Under the pieces are notes generated by a model. It saw nothing but the letters and a program-made list of their open reading frames with translations, did no database searches and was not told the DNA's origin. A program made the position numbers and the translations under genes. 9,873 nucleotides of DNA from Casimicrobiaceae bacterium (lineage in GTDB: Bacteria; Pseudomonadota; Gammaproteobacteria; Burkholderiales; Casimicrobiaceae). The DNA lies in the NCBI GenBank assembly GCA_955652025.1, contig CATPAO010000202.1:1-9873 (forward strand). The letters are read 5' to 3'. This document shows, piece by piece, positions 1 through 5,657 of this stretch; position 1 is the stretch's first letter; the number at the start of each line of letters is the position of its first letter.

Positions 1-270
1 GAAGATACGCCGTCCTTCCGGCACGTGGGCGATGCCGTGCCGCACGATGGTTTCGGGCGATTGCCCGCTAAGCGACTCGCCGGCAAACGTGAGCGACCCC
101 GACTGAGGCCGCACCAATCCCGAGATCGTACGTAGAGTCGTACTCTTGCCCGCACCGTTGGCGCCGAGAAGAGCCACGATCTGGCCCTCTTCAACCCGCA
201 ACGAAACGCCGCGCAGGGCTTCGACCTTGTCATACGCGGCAACAATATTCTGAAGCTCAAGGAGTGGCAC
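1..270 (-). CDS. livF: LivF-type ABC transporter ATP-binding protein (partial, runs off left edge)
   Basis: This is the N-terminal 90 residues of the second ATPase of a branched-chain amino acid type (HAAT) ABC transporter; it would hydrolyse ATP at the cytoplasmic face to drive import. The frame starts at a GTG (268-270) and reads PLLELQNIVAAYDKVEALRG, then a Walker A motif GANGAGKST at about residues 42-50, and ends in HVPEGRRIF, the stretch typical of LivF just after the Q-loop region. The Walker B and signature motifs lie outside the window. The start lies inside the 3' end of the upstream livMG gene (14-base overlap), so translation is probably coupled. No ATG is available in frame, and a short N-terminus before LLEL is normal for LivF. 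Family assignment is firm; the transported substrate is not determined. Confidence 0.93.
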   Translation of the reverse strand, partial: MPLLELQNIVAAYDKVEALRGVSLRVEEGQIVALLGANGAGKSTTLRTISGLVRPQSGSLTFAGESLSGQSPETIVRHGIAHVPEGRRIF

Positions 271-2059
271 GCAGTTCCACCGTTCCGAGATAGGCCGATA
301 TGACTTCAGGGTGGCGTAGCACATCCGCTGGCGGCCCATCTGCGATGCGTCGACCAAAGTTGAGCACAGTAATGTGATCTGCGACCTTCTCGACCAAGTT
401 CATGTCGTGGTCGATGATAAAGATGGTTAGTCCGTGGCCCTTCAGCCGCTTCAGGAGGCCGACAAGTTCGTGCTTTTCCACTTGGTTCAGTCCGGCGCCT
501 GGTTCGTCCAGGAGCAGCAGTCGTGGGTTGCCGGCAAGTGCGCGAGCGATCTCGGCAAGCCGTTGGTGGCCGTACGACAAGCTTTGCGGATATTCGCCCG
601 AGCGCTCCGCCAGCCCGACGAAGCCGAGGGCGGCGAGCGCCAGGCCCTGCAGCCCGGTTCCGCCAGCGGGTACGTGGTTTCCCGATCCCTGCGCACCGAC
701 GACCACATTGTCGAGGACACTCATCGCAGTGAACAGCCGAATGTTTTGGAAAGTTCGCCCCAATCCGCGGGCCGCCCGCAGATGCGGTTTCAGTTGGCCC
801 ACGGGAACGCCATCGAGCAGGATGTCGCCTTTAGTGGGCGAGTAAATGCCGCTGAGCACGTTAAGGAGTGTCGTCTTGCCCGAGCCGTTGGGACCGATCA
901 GCGCATGCACGGTATTGCGGCGGATCTCGAGGTCAACCCCGTCCACCGCCTTGAGACCGCCGAAATACTTCGAAAGTCCCCGCAGGGAAAGGATGCTTGA
1001 CCCATCCTCGCGCCCCACCTGCATCGTAAGCGGAAGTGGCGGAACAGCGATTGCTGGAGGCGGCTGCACGCGATGCAAACGGCGCCACAACCTAATAAAA
1101 AATCCCCAAACGCCATCTGGCATAAAGACCATGATAAGTATTACGGCGAAGCCATAGACGGCGAGGTAGACCACCTTCAGGAAGCGCAACCATTCCGGTA
1201 GCAAGATAAGGAGTCCGGTGCCCAGCGCCGCGCCGAACGGCGAGCCCACGCCGCCAAGGAGCGCCATGGTGAGGAACACGACGGACTCGCTAAAGCTGAA
1301 TTGGTCGGGGCTGATGTAGGAAAATCCGCCGGCAAAAAGGCCGCCTCCGAAACCGCCGAGGACGGCGGAAAGCGTAAATGCCGTAACCTTGGTGCGATAG
1401 GTGTTGACGCCGACAACGCCGGCCGCGAGTTCGTTGTCACGGACTGCCTTCATCGAGCGGCCCAACCTGGTATGCCCAAGGCGCCAGACGAGAAAACCGA
1501 CGAGACAGAGCGCAACGATGCATAGCGCGAGATAGACACTGCTGTCGCTGAGGGTGTAATCAAACATCCTCGGACGCTTGATTCCGGTTACACCGTCCGG
1601 TCCCTTGGTAAGCGATATCCAGTTGGTAAGCACCAGGGCGAGAATGGTCTGAAAGCTGATCGTCACCATCGCCAAGTAGTGGCCGCCGAGCCGTAACGAG
1701 GTCAGGCCGAGGGCAGCGCCCGCCACCGCAGCCACCAATACACCGAGCATGAGCGAGAGCCAGAAGGACAACCCGAACACTGCCGTTCCCAGCGCTACGC
1801 TATAAGCACCGAGCCCGAAAAACGCCGCCTGGGCAAGGTTTATCTGGCCCGCATATCCAAGCACAATCGTGAGGCCGAACACCGCGATCGCGTAGGTCGA
1901 AGCCTGCATCAATAAATTGAGGGAGTATGCGGGCATGGAGAGCAACAGGGGAATTGCAGCCGTTACTGCAGCGGCTACCGCAAATGCCAGTGCCGCCAGG
2001 GCATCCTTGCTGAAACCCCCGCCCGTGCCGGAAACCAAGACGGAATCCGCGGCGCTCAC
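257..2059 (-). CDS. livMG: Fused LivM permease / LivG ATPase, branched-chain amino acid type ABC transporter
   Basis: One 600-residue polypeptide joins an inner-membrane permease to its ATPase. Residues about 20-325 are LivM-like: several hydrophobic segments, the signature GYAGQINLAQAAFFGLGAY at 68-86, and a cytoplasmic coupling-loop region around 205-245. A proline-rich linker (about 331-350) leads to a LivG domain with Walker A GPNGSGKTT (389-397), Q-loop in GRTFQN (Gln438), signature LSYGH (494-498, in place of LSGGQ), Walker B LLLLDEP (514-520) and the switch His551 in IIDHDM. The ATPase half lacks part of the helical insert usually found after NVVVG, so it is a little shorter than free LivG. 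The start is a GTG overlapping the livH stop by 4 bases (GTGA). The frame is continuous through the linker with no sign of a frameshift. Fused LivM-LivG proteins are known in this family; function is inferred from motifs and operon context. Confidence 0.94.
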   Translation of the reverse strand: MSAADSVLVSGTGGGFSKDALAALAFAVAAAVTAAIPLLLSMPAYSLNLLMQASTYAIAVFGLTIVLGYAGQINLAQAAFFGLGAYSVALGTAVFGLSFWLSLMLGVLVAAVAGAALGLTSLRLGGHYLAMVTISFQTILALVLTNWISLTKGPDGVTGIKRPRMFDYTLSDSSVYLALCIVALCLVGFLVWRLGHTRLGRSMKAVRDNELAAGVVGVNTYRTKVTAFTLSAVLGGFGGGLFAGGFSYISPDQFSFSESVVFLTMALLGGVGSPFGAALGTGLLILLPEWLRFLKVVYLAVYGFAVILIMVFMPDGVWGFFIRLWRRLHRVQPPPAIAVPPLPLTMQVGREDGSSILSLRGLSKYFGGLKAVDGVDLEIRRNTVHALIGPNGSGKTTLLNVLSGIYSPTKGDILLDGVPVGQLKPHLRAARGLGRTFQNIRLFTAMSVLDNVVVGAQGSGNHVPAGGTGLQGLALAALGFVGLAERSGEYPQSLSYGHQRLAEIARALAGNPRLLLLDEPGAGLNQVEKHELVGLLKRLKGHGLTIFIIDHDMNLVEKVADHITVLNFGRRIADGPPADVLRHPEVISAYLGTVELRATP

Positions 2060-2931
2060 GCCTTCTCTGAAATTTTTTCGCCGAACATGCCCTGTGGCCT
2101 GAAAAGCAGGAATACGAATAGGACTAAGAACGCGAAAGCATCTTTGTACGGCACGGAGACGTAGGCGGCGCCGAACGTTTCGACCACGCCGAGGGTGAGT
2201 CCGCCGACGATCGCGCCCATGACGTTGCCAAAGCCTCCGACAATGCTCGCTGCGAACGCTTTGAGCGCGATGGTCGAGCCCATGCTCACCGAGACGAACA
2301 GGATCGGCGCGACCAATATCCCGGCAATCCCCCCTAGCGTGGCGCTATAGACGAAGGTCAGCATGATCATGAGTGCGACGGGTATGCCCAGGAGACTGGC
2401 CATCTCCTTGTCCTGTGAAGTAGCCTGCATCTTCTTGCCGATCAGTGTGCGCTCGAAAAGTAAGTATTGAAGGACGAACATCACCAAGCTGACAGCAAGG
2501 ATCACTAGGTATTGGCTATCGAAGAACACCGGTCCGAGACTGAAACCCTGGCTCGCAAATACGCCGGGAAGGCTCTGCGGCCGCGGACCGTAAGTGGCGA
2601 GCACGCCGTTTTCCAACAGGATGGATGCCCCGATCGTGCTGATAATCACCGGCAGGAAGCTGCGGTGGCGCAACGGGTAGTAAACGCCAAGATTGAATAA
2701 GGCGCCTATAAACATCATGGCGACGACGGTTATGAGTATGCCAAGCCAATAAGGAACACCCAGGTCAATGCATAAGATAACCATCAAAAACGCGCCCAGC
2801 ATTGCAAAATCGCCTTGGGCGAAATTGACGGCGTTCGTCGCGCGATAGATGAGAACGAAGCCAAGGGCGACGAGGGCATAGATGCTGCCCACGCCAAGAC
2901 CGGTGAAAAGAAGTTGGAGTGCAATTCCCAC
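2056..2931 (-). CDS. livH: LivH-type branched-chain amino acid ABC transporter permease
   Basis: This 291-residue inner-membrane permease is the partner of the LivM half of the downstream fusion and forms half of the translocation channel. The protein is hydrophobic throughout and carries the LivH hallmarks: GSIYALVALGFVLIYRATN near residues 15-33, NFAQGDFAMLGAF at 36-48, the LGIPV coupling-loop region at 181-185, and ALKAFAASIVGGFGN at 222-236. Its length is typical for LivH. The start is GTG at 2929-2931, 47 bases after the livK stop, with only a weak purine stretch as ribosome binding site. The stop overlaps the start of livMG by 4 bases. No terminator-like hairpin with a T tract is visible between livK and livH, so cotranscription from the livK promoter is likely. 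Confidence 0.95.
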   Translation of the reverse strand: MGIALQLLFTGLGVGSIYALVALGFVLIYRATNAVNFAQGDFAMLGAFLMVILCIDLGVPYWLGILITVVAMMFIGALFNLGVYYPLRHRSFLPVIISTIGASILLENGVLATYGPRPQSLPGVFASQGFSLGPVFFDSQYLVILAVSLVMFVLQYLLFERTLIGKKMQATSQDKEMASLLGIPVALMIMLTFVYSATLGGIAGILVAPILFVSVSMGSTIALKAFAASIVGGFGNVMGAIVGGLTLGVVETFGAAYVSVPYKDAFAFLVLFVFLLFRPQGMFGEKISEKA

Positions 2932-2978
2932 AAGCGACTCGATAAGGGTCCGGCGAAGCGCCCCACAAGCGCTAAAAG

Positions 2979-4118
2979 CTAATCGTCGAAATCGATGTGC
3001 TTGTTGAAGACGATCTTGCCGTCCTCGTTCTTGACGATGTTGTAGCCATGCAGGCCATCACCGTTCTGGTCGAAGTTGTACGTTCCTTCGGCGCCCTTGT
3101 AACCCTTCACGGCAAGGATCGCAGTCCGGATCGCCTGGGGGTCCAAGCTCTTCGCTTTATTGATGGCGAGCGCGAGAACGTTGACTGCATCATAGGACCA
3201 GGACGCGAAGACGTCCGGCACGGCTTTATATGCTGCTTCGAATTTGGTCGCGAAACTCTTGGCCTCGGGACTGGAGTCGCGGTTGAAGTCCACCACGGCG
3301 TAGCTCCCATACAGTGCTGGGCCCGCCAACTTCAGTGCTGTGCCAGTGACGGTCGTGGGCGATCCAACCCACGAGATACTTACACCGAGTTGGCGCAGTT
3401 GCTTGGCGAAGATCCCTTGATCGGGCTCGAATGTCATGTAGGTGCCCATGACATCCGCGCCCGACTGCTTTACCGCCAGCGCGACAGGCGTGAAGTCTTG
3501 GGAATTGTTGGTATAGCCTTGGACAAGAACCGGGGTAACGTCCCTTTTCTTGAGTTCCTCGGTCAGATTCTTCATCCCGTTGGTGCCAAATGCATCGGTC
3601 GAGTGCACGATCGCCCACTTGCGGAGCTTGAGTGCATTGACTCCGAAATCGGCGATCACGCGCGCCGAATAAATGTCGTTTGGACGGAAACGGAACAGCC
3701 ACGGATTGCCGATCCGTGTGAGTTGCGGGTCGGTGCCGCCGATCATGACCGGTTTACCCGCTTTCATGATATCTGGCGCCATGGCGTGGACCTGCGTGCT
3801 GCGGATCGAACCGATGAACGCCGGAATATCCTTGTCTCCTGCTAGCTTGCTGAACGCAAGCACCGCTCCGGGATTCGTCGTCTGATCGTCCTCGATCAGC
3901 AATTCGATCTGCCGCCCGAGCACGCCTCCCGCCTTGTTAACCTCCTCGACCGCGAGTTTGGCTCCCTGGATCTGGAATCGGCCAGATTCCGCCCCGGGAC
4001 CGGTGAGCGGGGCGACCAGGCCGATCTTGAGCGAATCGGCCGGCAACGTCGGCGCTGAGAACATCATCAAAACAGCCGCCGCGAGGCTAACTGCGATACC
4101 GCCAGGCCGATTCCGCAC
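2979..4118 (-). CDS. livK: Periplasmic substrate-binding protein of the Liv/HAAT ABC transporter
   Basis: This 379-residue extracytoplasmic solute receptor delivers ligand to the LivH-LivMG permease. Residues 1-27 form a Sec signal peptide (basic MRNR start, hydrophobic core, likely cleavage after LPA at 27). The mature part begins KIGLVAPLTGPGAESG, followed by GAKLAVEEVNKAGGVLGR (52-69) and IELLIEDDQTTNPGAV, the standard opening of the type I periplasmic binding fold (Peripla_BP_6, Leu/Ile/Val-binding family); FGTNGMKNLTEELKK (177-191) and WSYDAVNVLALAINKA (307-322) are also typical. The GTG start is preceded by AAGGAG with a 6-base spacing, a strong ribosome binding site. As the first gene of the transporter operon, it has the promoter described at 4160-4197 ahead of it. 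The ligand cannot be read from sequence: relatives bind branched-chain amino acids, other amino acids, amides, urea or aromatic acids. Confidence 0.94.
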   Translation of the reverse strand: MRNRPGGIAVSLAAAVLMMFSAPTLPADSLKIGLVAPLTGPGAESGRFQIQGAKLAVEEVNKAGGVLGRQIELLIEDDQTTNPGAVLAFSKLAGDKDIPAFIGSIRSTQVHAMAPDIMKAGKPVMIGGTDPQLTRIGNPWLFRFRPNDIYSARVIADFGVNALKLRKWAIVHSTDAFGTNGMKNLTEELKKRDVTPVLVQGYTNNSQDFTPVALAVKQSGADVMGTYMTFEPDQGIFAKQLRQLGVSISWVGSPTTVTGTALKLAGPALYGSYAVVDFNRDSSPEAKSFATKFEAAYKAVPDVFASWSYDAVNVLALAINKAKSLDPQAIRTAILAVKGYKGAEGTYNFDQNGDGLHGYNIVKNEDGKIVFNKHIDFDD

Positions 4119-4159
4119 TTTCGTCTCCTTGAATATCTTGAGTTACGTCAGCAGCATGA

Positions 4160-4197
4160 TATAGAAAAGTGGAGTTTACGTGCGCCAAGGGTGTCAA
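4160..4197 (-). promoter_or_regulatory. Putative sigma70-type promoter of the liv operon
   Basis: Reading the minus strand toward livK, TTGGCG (4183-4188) is followed after exactly 17 bases by TCTATA (4160-4165), a reasonable -35/-10 pair. A better -35 hexamer, TTGACA (4192-4197), lies just upstream but is spaced too far (26 bases) from that -10, so it may be coincidental or belong to a second, weaker start. The leader to the livK GTG would be about 35 bases. Seen by eye only; no regulator site was recognised. Confidence 0.4.
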
Positions 4198-4684
4198 CGA
4201 TCATAGGAGCGTCGAGTCAAACAAAACTATTGAACCGAGGCTCCTCAGTCGTCCGCAGTGCTGACACTTGTATTTCTGCCGAAAACGCATACCATTCCAC
4301 TTCGCGACCGCGTGAAGTTGCGCCGTGGTGACTGAATCTGCGGTAGCGAGAGCCGGCCTACCGTTGATCCGACCTCGGCCGCCCGCCACCCCGAAACTCA
4401 GAGCTCAGTACGCAACGGCCGTCTGAAAGTTATCGGCATGCACCGTCGCCGTGGCAAAGGCAGCTGCGGTAAGGCATAGCAGACAGGCGCCGAACCTTCG
4501 CTCCAGCCACGCCCCGATCCTTCGCGCTTGACGGTCCCAGTTCGCCACAAGCGCTCATAGCGCCTCGACCTTCACATTGAGGGGGCCGCTCCGCGGTGGA
4601 CCGTTCGACTGTCAAACGATGATTTCGGACCCATCGTCAGTGCCAGCGCTGCCACGCGGCCCTGGTCAGGGACCTCACGCCGCA
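4198..4684. other. Intergenic stretch without a recognised gene
   Basis: About 490 bases lie between the liv promoter and the stop of the cupin gene. Open frames here are short. Two minus-strand frames were considered: one at 4201-4389 that contains KYKCQHCGR, a single CxxC knuckle, and one at 4405-4548 with a secretion-signal-like N-terminus, which is listed separately. Imperfect palindromes occur at 4640-4655 (GTGCCAGC/GCTGCCAC) and 4660-4671 (CCCTG-GT-CAGGG), just downstream of the cupin stop on the minus strand; they could help end that transcript, but no T tract follows. The stretch may hold eroded gene remnants. Confidence 0.6.
4405..4548 (-). CDS. Possible 47-aa small secreted peptide or remnant of an exported protein
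   Basis: A GTG-initiated frame of 47 codons with no recognised family. It begins MANWDRQARRIGAWLERRFG, a strongly basic N-region, continues with a hydrophobic core ACLLCLTAAAFATAT (21-35), and has a textbook signal peptidase site VHA before Asp39, leaving only DNFQTAVAY as mature peptide before a TGA. The layout is what an exported protein's N-terminus looks like, and the ending suggests either a true mini-peptide or a gene cut short by a mutation. The ribosome binding site is weak (GAGG about 13 bases upstream). It sits alone between the cupin gene and the liv operon on the same strand. The overlapping frame of similar length (4430-4615) has no such features. Chance remains a real possibility. 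Confidence 0.3.
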   Translation of the reverse strand: MANWDRQARRIGAWLERRFGACLLCLTAAAFATATVHADNFQTAVAY

Positions 4685-5101
4685 TCAAGGCACTGGGGCC
4701 GCAAGCGGCTGGCCCTTTTCAGCCAACATACAGTTGAGAACCTTCGCAGCTTCGGATGAACTCGCGTTTGTGGCCTTGTGAATGTGCTTGGCGGGATTGA
4801 AGACTATCTGGCCCGCCTTCAATTCGAAGGGCGGCCCGCCGTCCGGCTCGAACAGAAGCGCTCCCTGCAGCATGTAGATGGCCTCATCGCCGGGATGGAA
4901 GTGTCGGCCAGCGACGGCACCGGGCGGAAGATCGGCGACGAACACGACGAACTCCTTTCCCTCCACCCCAGAGACAGGTTTCCTCAATAGCTCTGTTCGG
5001 GTGACTTGCGCCGCACCTTGAGCGGCAACGTATGTGGCTCCAAGGACCCCGACGGCTATACCGGCGAGACCGACACCGAGAAGCAGAAGCGTCCTCCTCA
5101 T
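4685..5101 (-). CDS. Secreted or membrane-anchored cupin-domain protein
   Basis: A 138-residue single-domain cupin. The N-terminus MRRTLLLLGVGLAGIAVGVL is a signal peptide or membrane anchor, with possible cleavage near YVAAQ (about 24-28). Cupin motif 1 is complete, G-x5-H-x-H-x3-E-x6-G with Gly61, His67, His69, Glu73 and Gly80. Motif 2 is G-x5-P-x-K-x2-H-x3-N with Gly97, Pro103, His108 and Asn112, only the second Gly being Lys. The three His and one Glu needed for a divalent metal are therefore present. The start is fixed by AGGAGGAGG at 5108-5116, 6 bases before the ATG; a longer open frame upstream to 5287 lacks such a site and would bury the signal peptide. Small periplasmic cupins are annotated only generally and this gene has no informative neighbour, so the substrate or sensed ligand is unknown. 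Confidence 0.88.
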   Translation of the reverse strand: MRRTLLLLGVGLAGIAVGVLGATYVAAQGAAQVTRTELLRKPVSGVEGKEFVVFVADLPPGAVAGRHFHPGDEAIYMLQGALLFEPDGGPPFELKAGQIVFNPAKHIHKATNASSSEAAKVLNCMLAEKGQPLAAPVP

Positions 5102-5171
5102 GGTTTTCCTCCTCCTATTGCCTGATTTGGGTCCACTCTTCTGTGGCAGCCGACCGGCGGACCGACGGTAC

Positions 5172-5192
5172 GCTTGCCTGTCAGGCACAAGC
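5172..5192. promoter_or_regulatory. Imperfect palindrome in the cupin leader
   Basis: GCTTGCCTGTCAGGCACAAGC contains a perfect TGCCTG-T-CAGGCA inverted repeat flanked by AGC/GCT arms with a two-base CA bulge. It lies 71 bases upstream of the cupin ATG on the minus strand. As DNA it could be a dimeric repressor or activator site; as RNA the single-base loop is too tight, so only part of the stem could form. Seen in sequence; role inferred. Confidence 0.3.
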
Positions 5193-5366
5193 AACCGCGC
5201 ACCGATCCGGCTGCATTGCGTGACCCGTGTCGCTAGGCCTGCATTGTCCCTTGCTGTGGGCCGCCGGCGCATCGTCGCCATGCCCAAGCGGCTCCCAGGA
5301 AAATGCTACCGGTGTAGCGTGCAGTATAGGTTCACCGCTGCTGCCAGTGTTTTCTCGTCGTAGAAC

Positions 5367-5444
5367 CTACTGCTGCATCATCGGCGTGTGCACGGGCGCC
5401 GCTGCGCGATCGGTCCCTGGCGAAATCGGCGCGCCACTGTTCAT
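5367..5444 (-). pseudogene. mutS: 5'-end remnant of mutS (DNA mismatch repair), 25 codons
   Basis: A minus-strand frame starting at ATG 5442-5444 encodes 25 residues: a variable start (MNSGAPISPGTDRAAAP) followed by VHTPMMQQ, then TAG at 5367-5369. HTPMMQQYLRIKAEHP is the conserved N-terminal signature of MutS, the mismatch-recognition ATPase, usually about 8-25 residues from its start, so both sequence and position fit. At the codon where MutS has Tyr (TAC) the window reads TAG, and nothing after it resembles MutS: the FYRMGDFYELF segment is absent in all minus frames I read down to the cupin gene. The fragment is therefore a decapitated mutS start, cut near 5369. It follows the lipoprotein pair on the same strand after a hairpin-rich spacer. 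It could reflect a deletion, an insertion whose other end is outside the window, or an assembly chimera. Confidence 0.68.
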
Positions 5445-5456
5445 GGCCGCATTACA

Positions 5457-5478
5457 GGGGCGCAAGCGTTCTCGCCCC
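5457..5478. repeat. Inverted repeat in the leader of the mutS remnant
   Basis: GGGGCG (5457-5462) and CGCCCC (5473-5478) are perfect arms around a 10-base loop, ending 12 bases before the mutS-like ATG on the minus strand. In RNA the hairpin would lie at the position of the ribosome binding site, where no clear purine-rich site is seen otherwise. Role unknown. Confidence 0.45.
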
Positions 5479-5517
5479 GCCTCATCGGCGCGCGCGGATG
5501 CCCGTCGACTGCAGCGC

Positions 5518-5556
5518 GATCGGCGGCGTTCCTCCGCGGCGACCGCGCCGCCGATC
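5518..5556. repeat. Perfect 11-bp inverted repeat (stem-loop)
   Basis: GATCGGCGGCG (5518-5528) and CGCCGCCGATC (5546-5556) are perfect complements around a 17-base loop. It is the strongest stem in the spacer between the lipoprotein genes and the mutS remnant. No T tract follows on either strand, so a classical intrinsic terminator is not shown; it may be a transcript-end stabiliser or part of a compound intergenic element with the hairpins at 5580-5650. Confidence 0.6.
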
Positions 5557-5579
5557 CCTTCGTCTTTGGCGCGACCGCT

Positions 5580-5610
5580 AGCCTCCCGCCCGGCCGCCCC
5601 ATGGGAGGCT
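5580..5610 (-). terminator. Stem-loop downstream of the DUF4397 lipoprotein pair
   Basis: AGCCTCCC (5580-5587) pairs perfectly with GGGAGGCT (5603-5610) around a 15-base GC-rich loop. It begins 47 bases past the stop of the lipoprotein gene on the minus strand, a usual place for transcript-end structures. A T tract is missing, so it may be a processing or Rho-assisted end rather than a simple terminator. Confidence 0.45.
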
Positions 5611-5613
5611 TGC

Positions 5614-5651
5614 TCCCCCTTGGGGGCAGCGAACGCAGTGAGCGTGGGGGT
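5614..5651. repeat. CCCCC-TT-GGGGG / ACGC-GCGT intergenic hairpin element
   Basis: CCCCC (5615-5619) can pair with GGGGG (5622-5626) or, alternatively, with a second GGGGG (5646-5650); between them ACGC (5633-5636) and GCGT (5642-5645) form a small inner stem. The wording CTTGCTCCCCCTTGGGGGCA followed by GCGTGGGGG resembles intergenic repeats that I recall as common at gene ends in Burkholderiales genomes. It ends 7 bases before the stop codon of the lipoprotein gene and likely shapes the transcript end. That it is a dispersed family is from memory, not shown by this window, which holds one copy. Confidence 0.55.
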
Positions 5652-5657
5652 CGTCCT

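Noticed and set aside
2997..3845. Plus-strand frame of 282 codons opposite livK
   Set aside because: No recognisable domain; livK on the minus strand has a signal peptide, strong ribosome binding site and family-wide motifs.
4430..4615. 61-codon minus-strand frame in the liv-cupin spacer
   Set aside because: No start signal, no domain, atypical composition; it overlaps the better supported secretion-signal frame.
4640..4671. Imperfect palindromes after the cupin stop as an intrinsic terminator
   Set aside because: The first stem has a central mismatch, the second a two-base loop, and neither is followed by a T tract.
5102..5287. N-terminal extension of the cupin gene by 62 codons
   Set aside because: It is basic and low-complexity, lacks a ribosome binding site and would place the export signal internally; AGGAGGAGG sits in front of the inner ATG at 5101.
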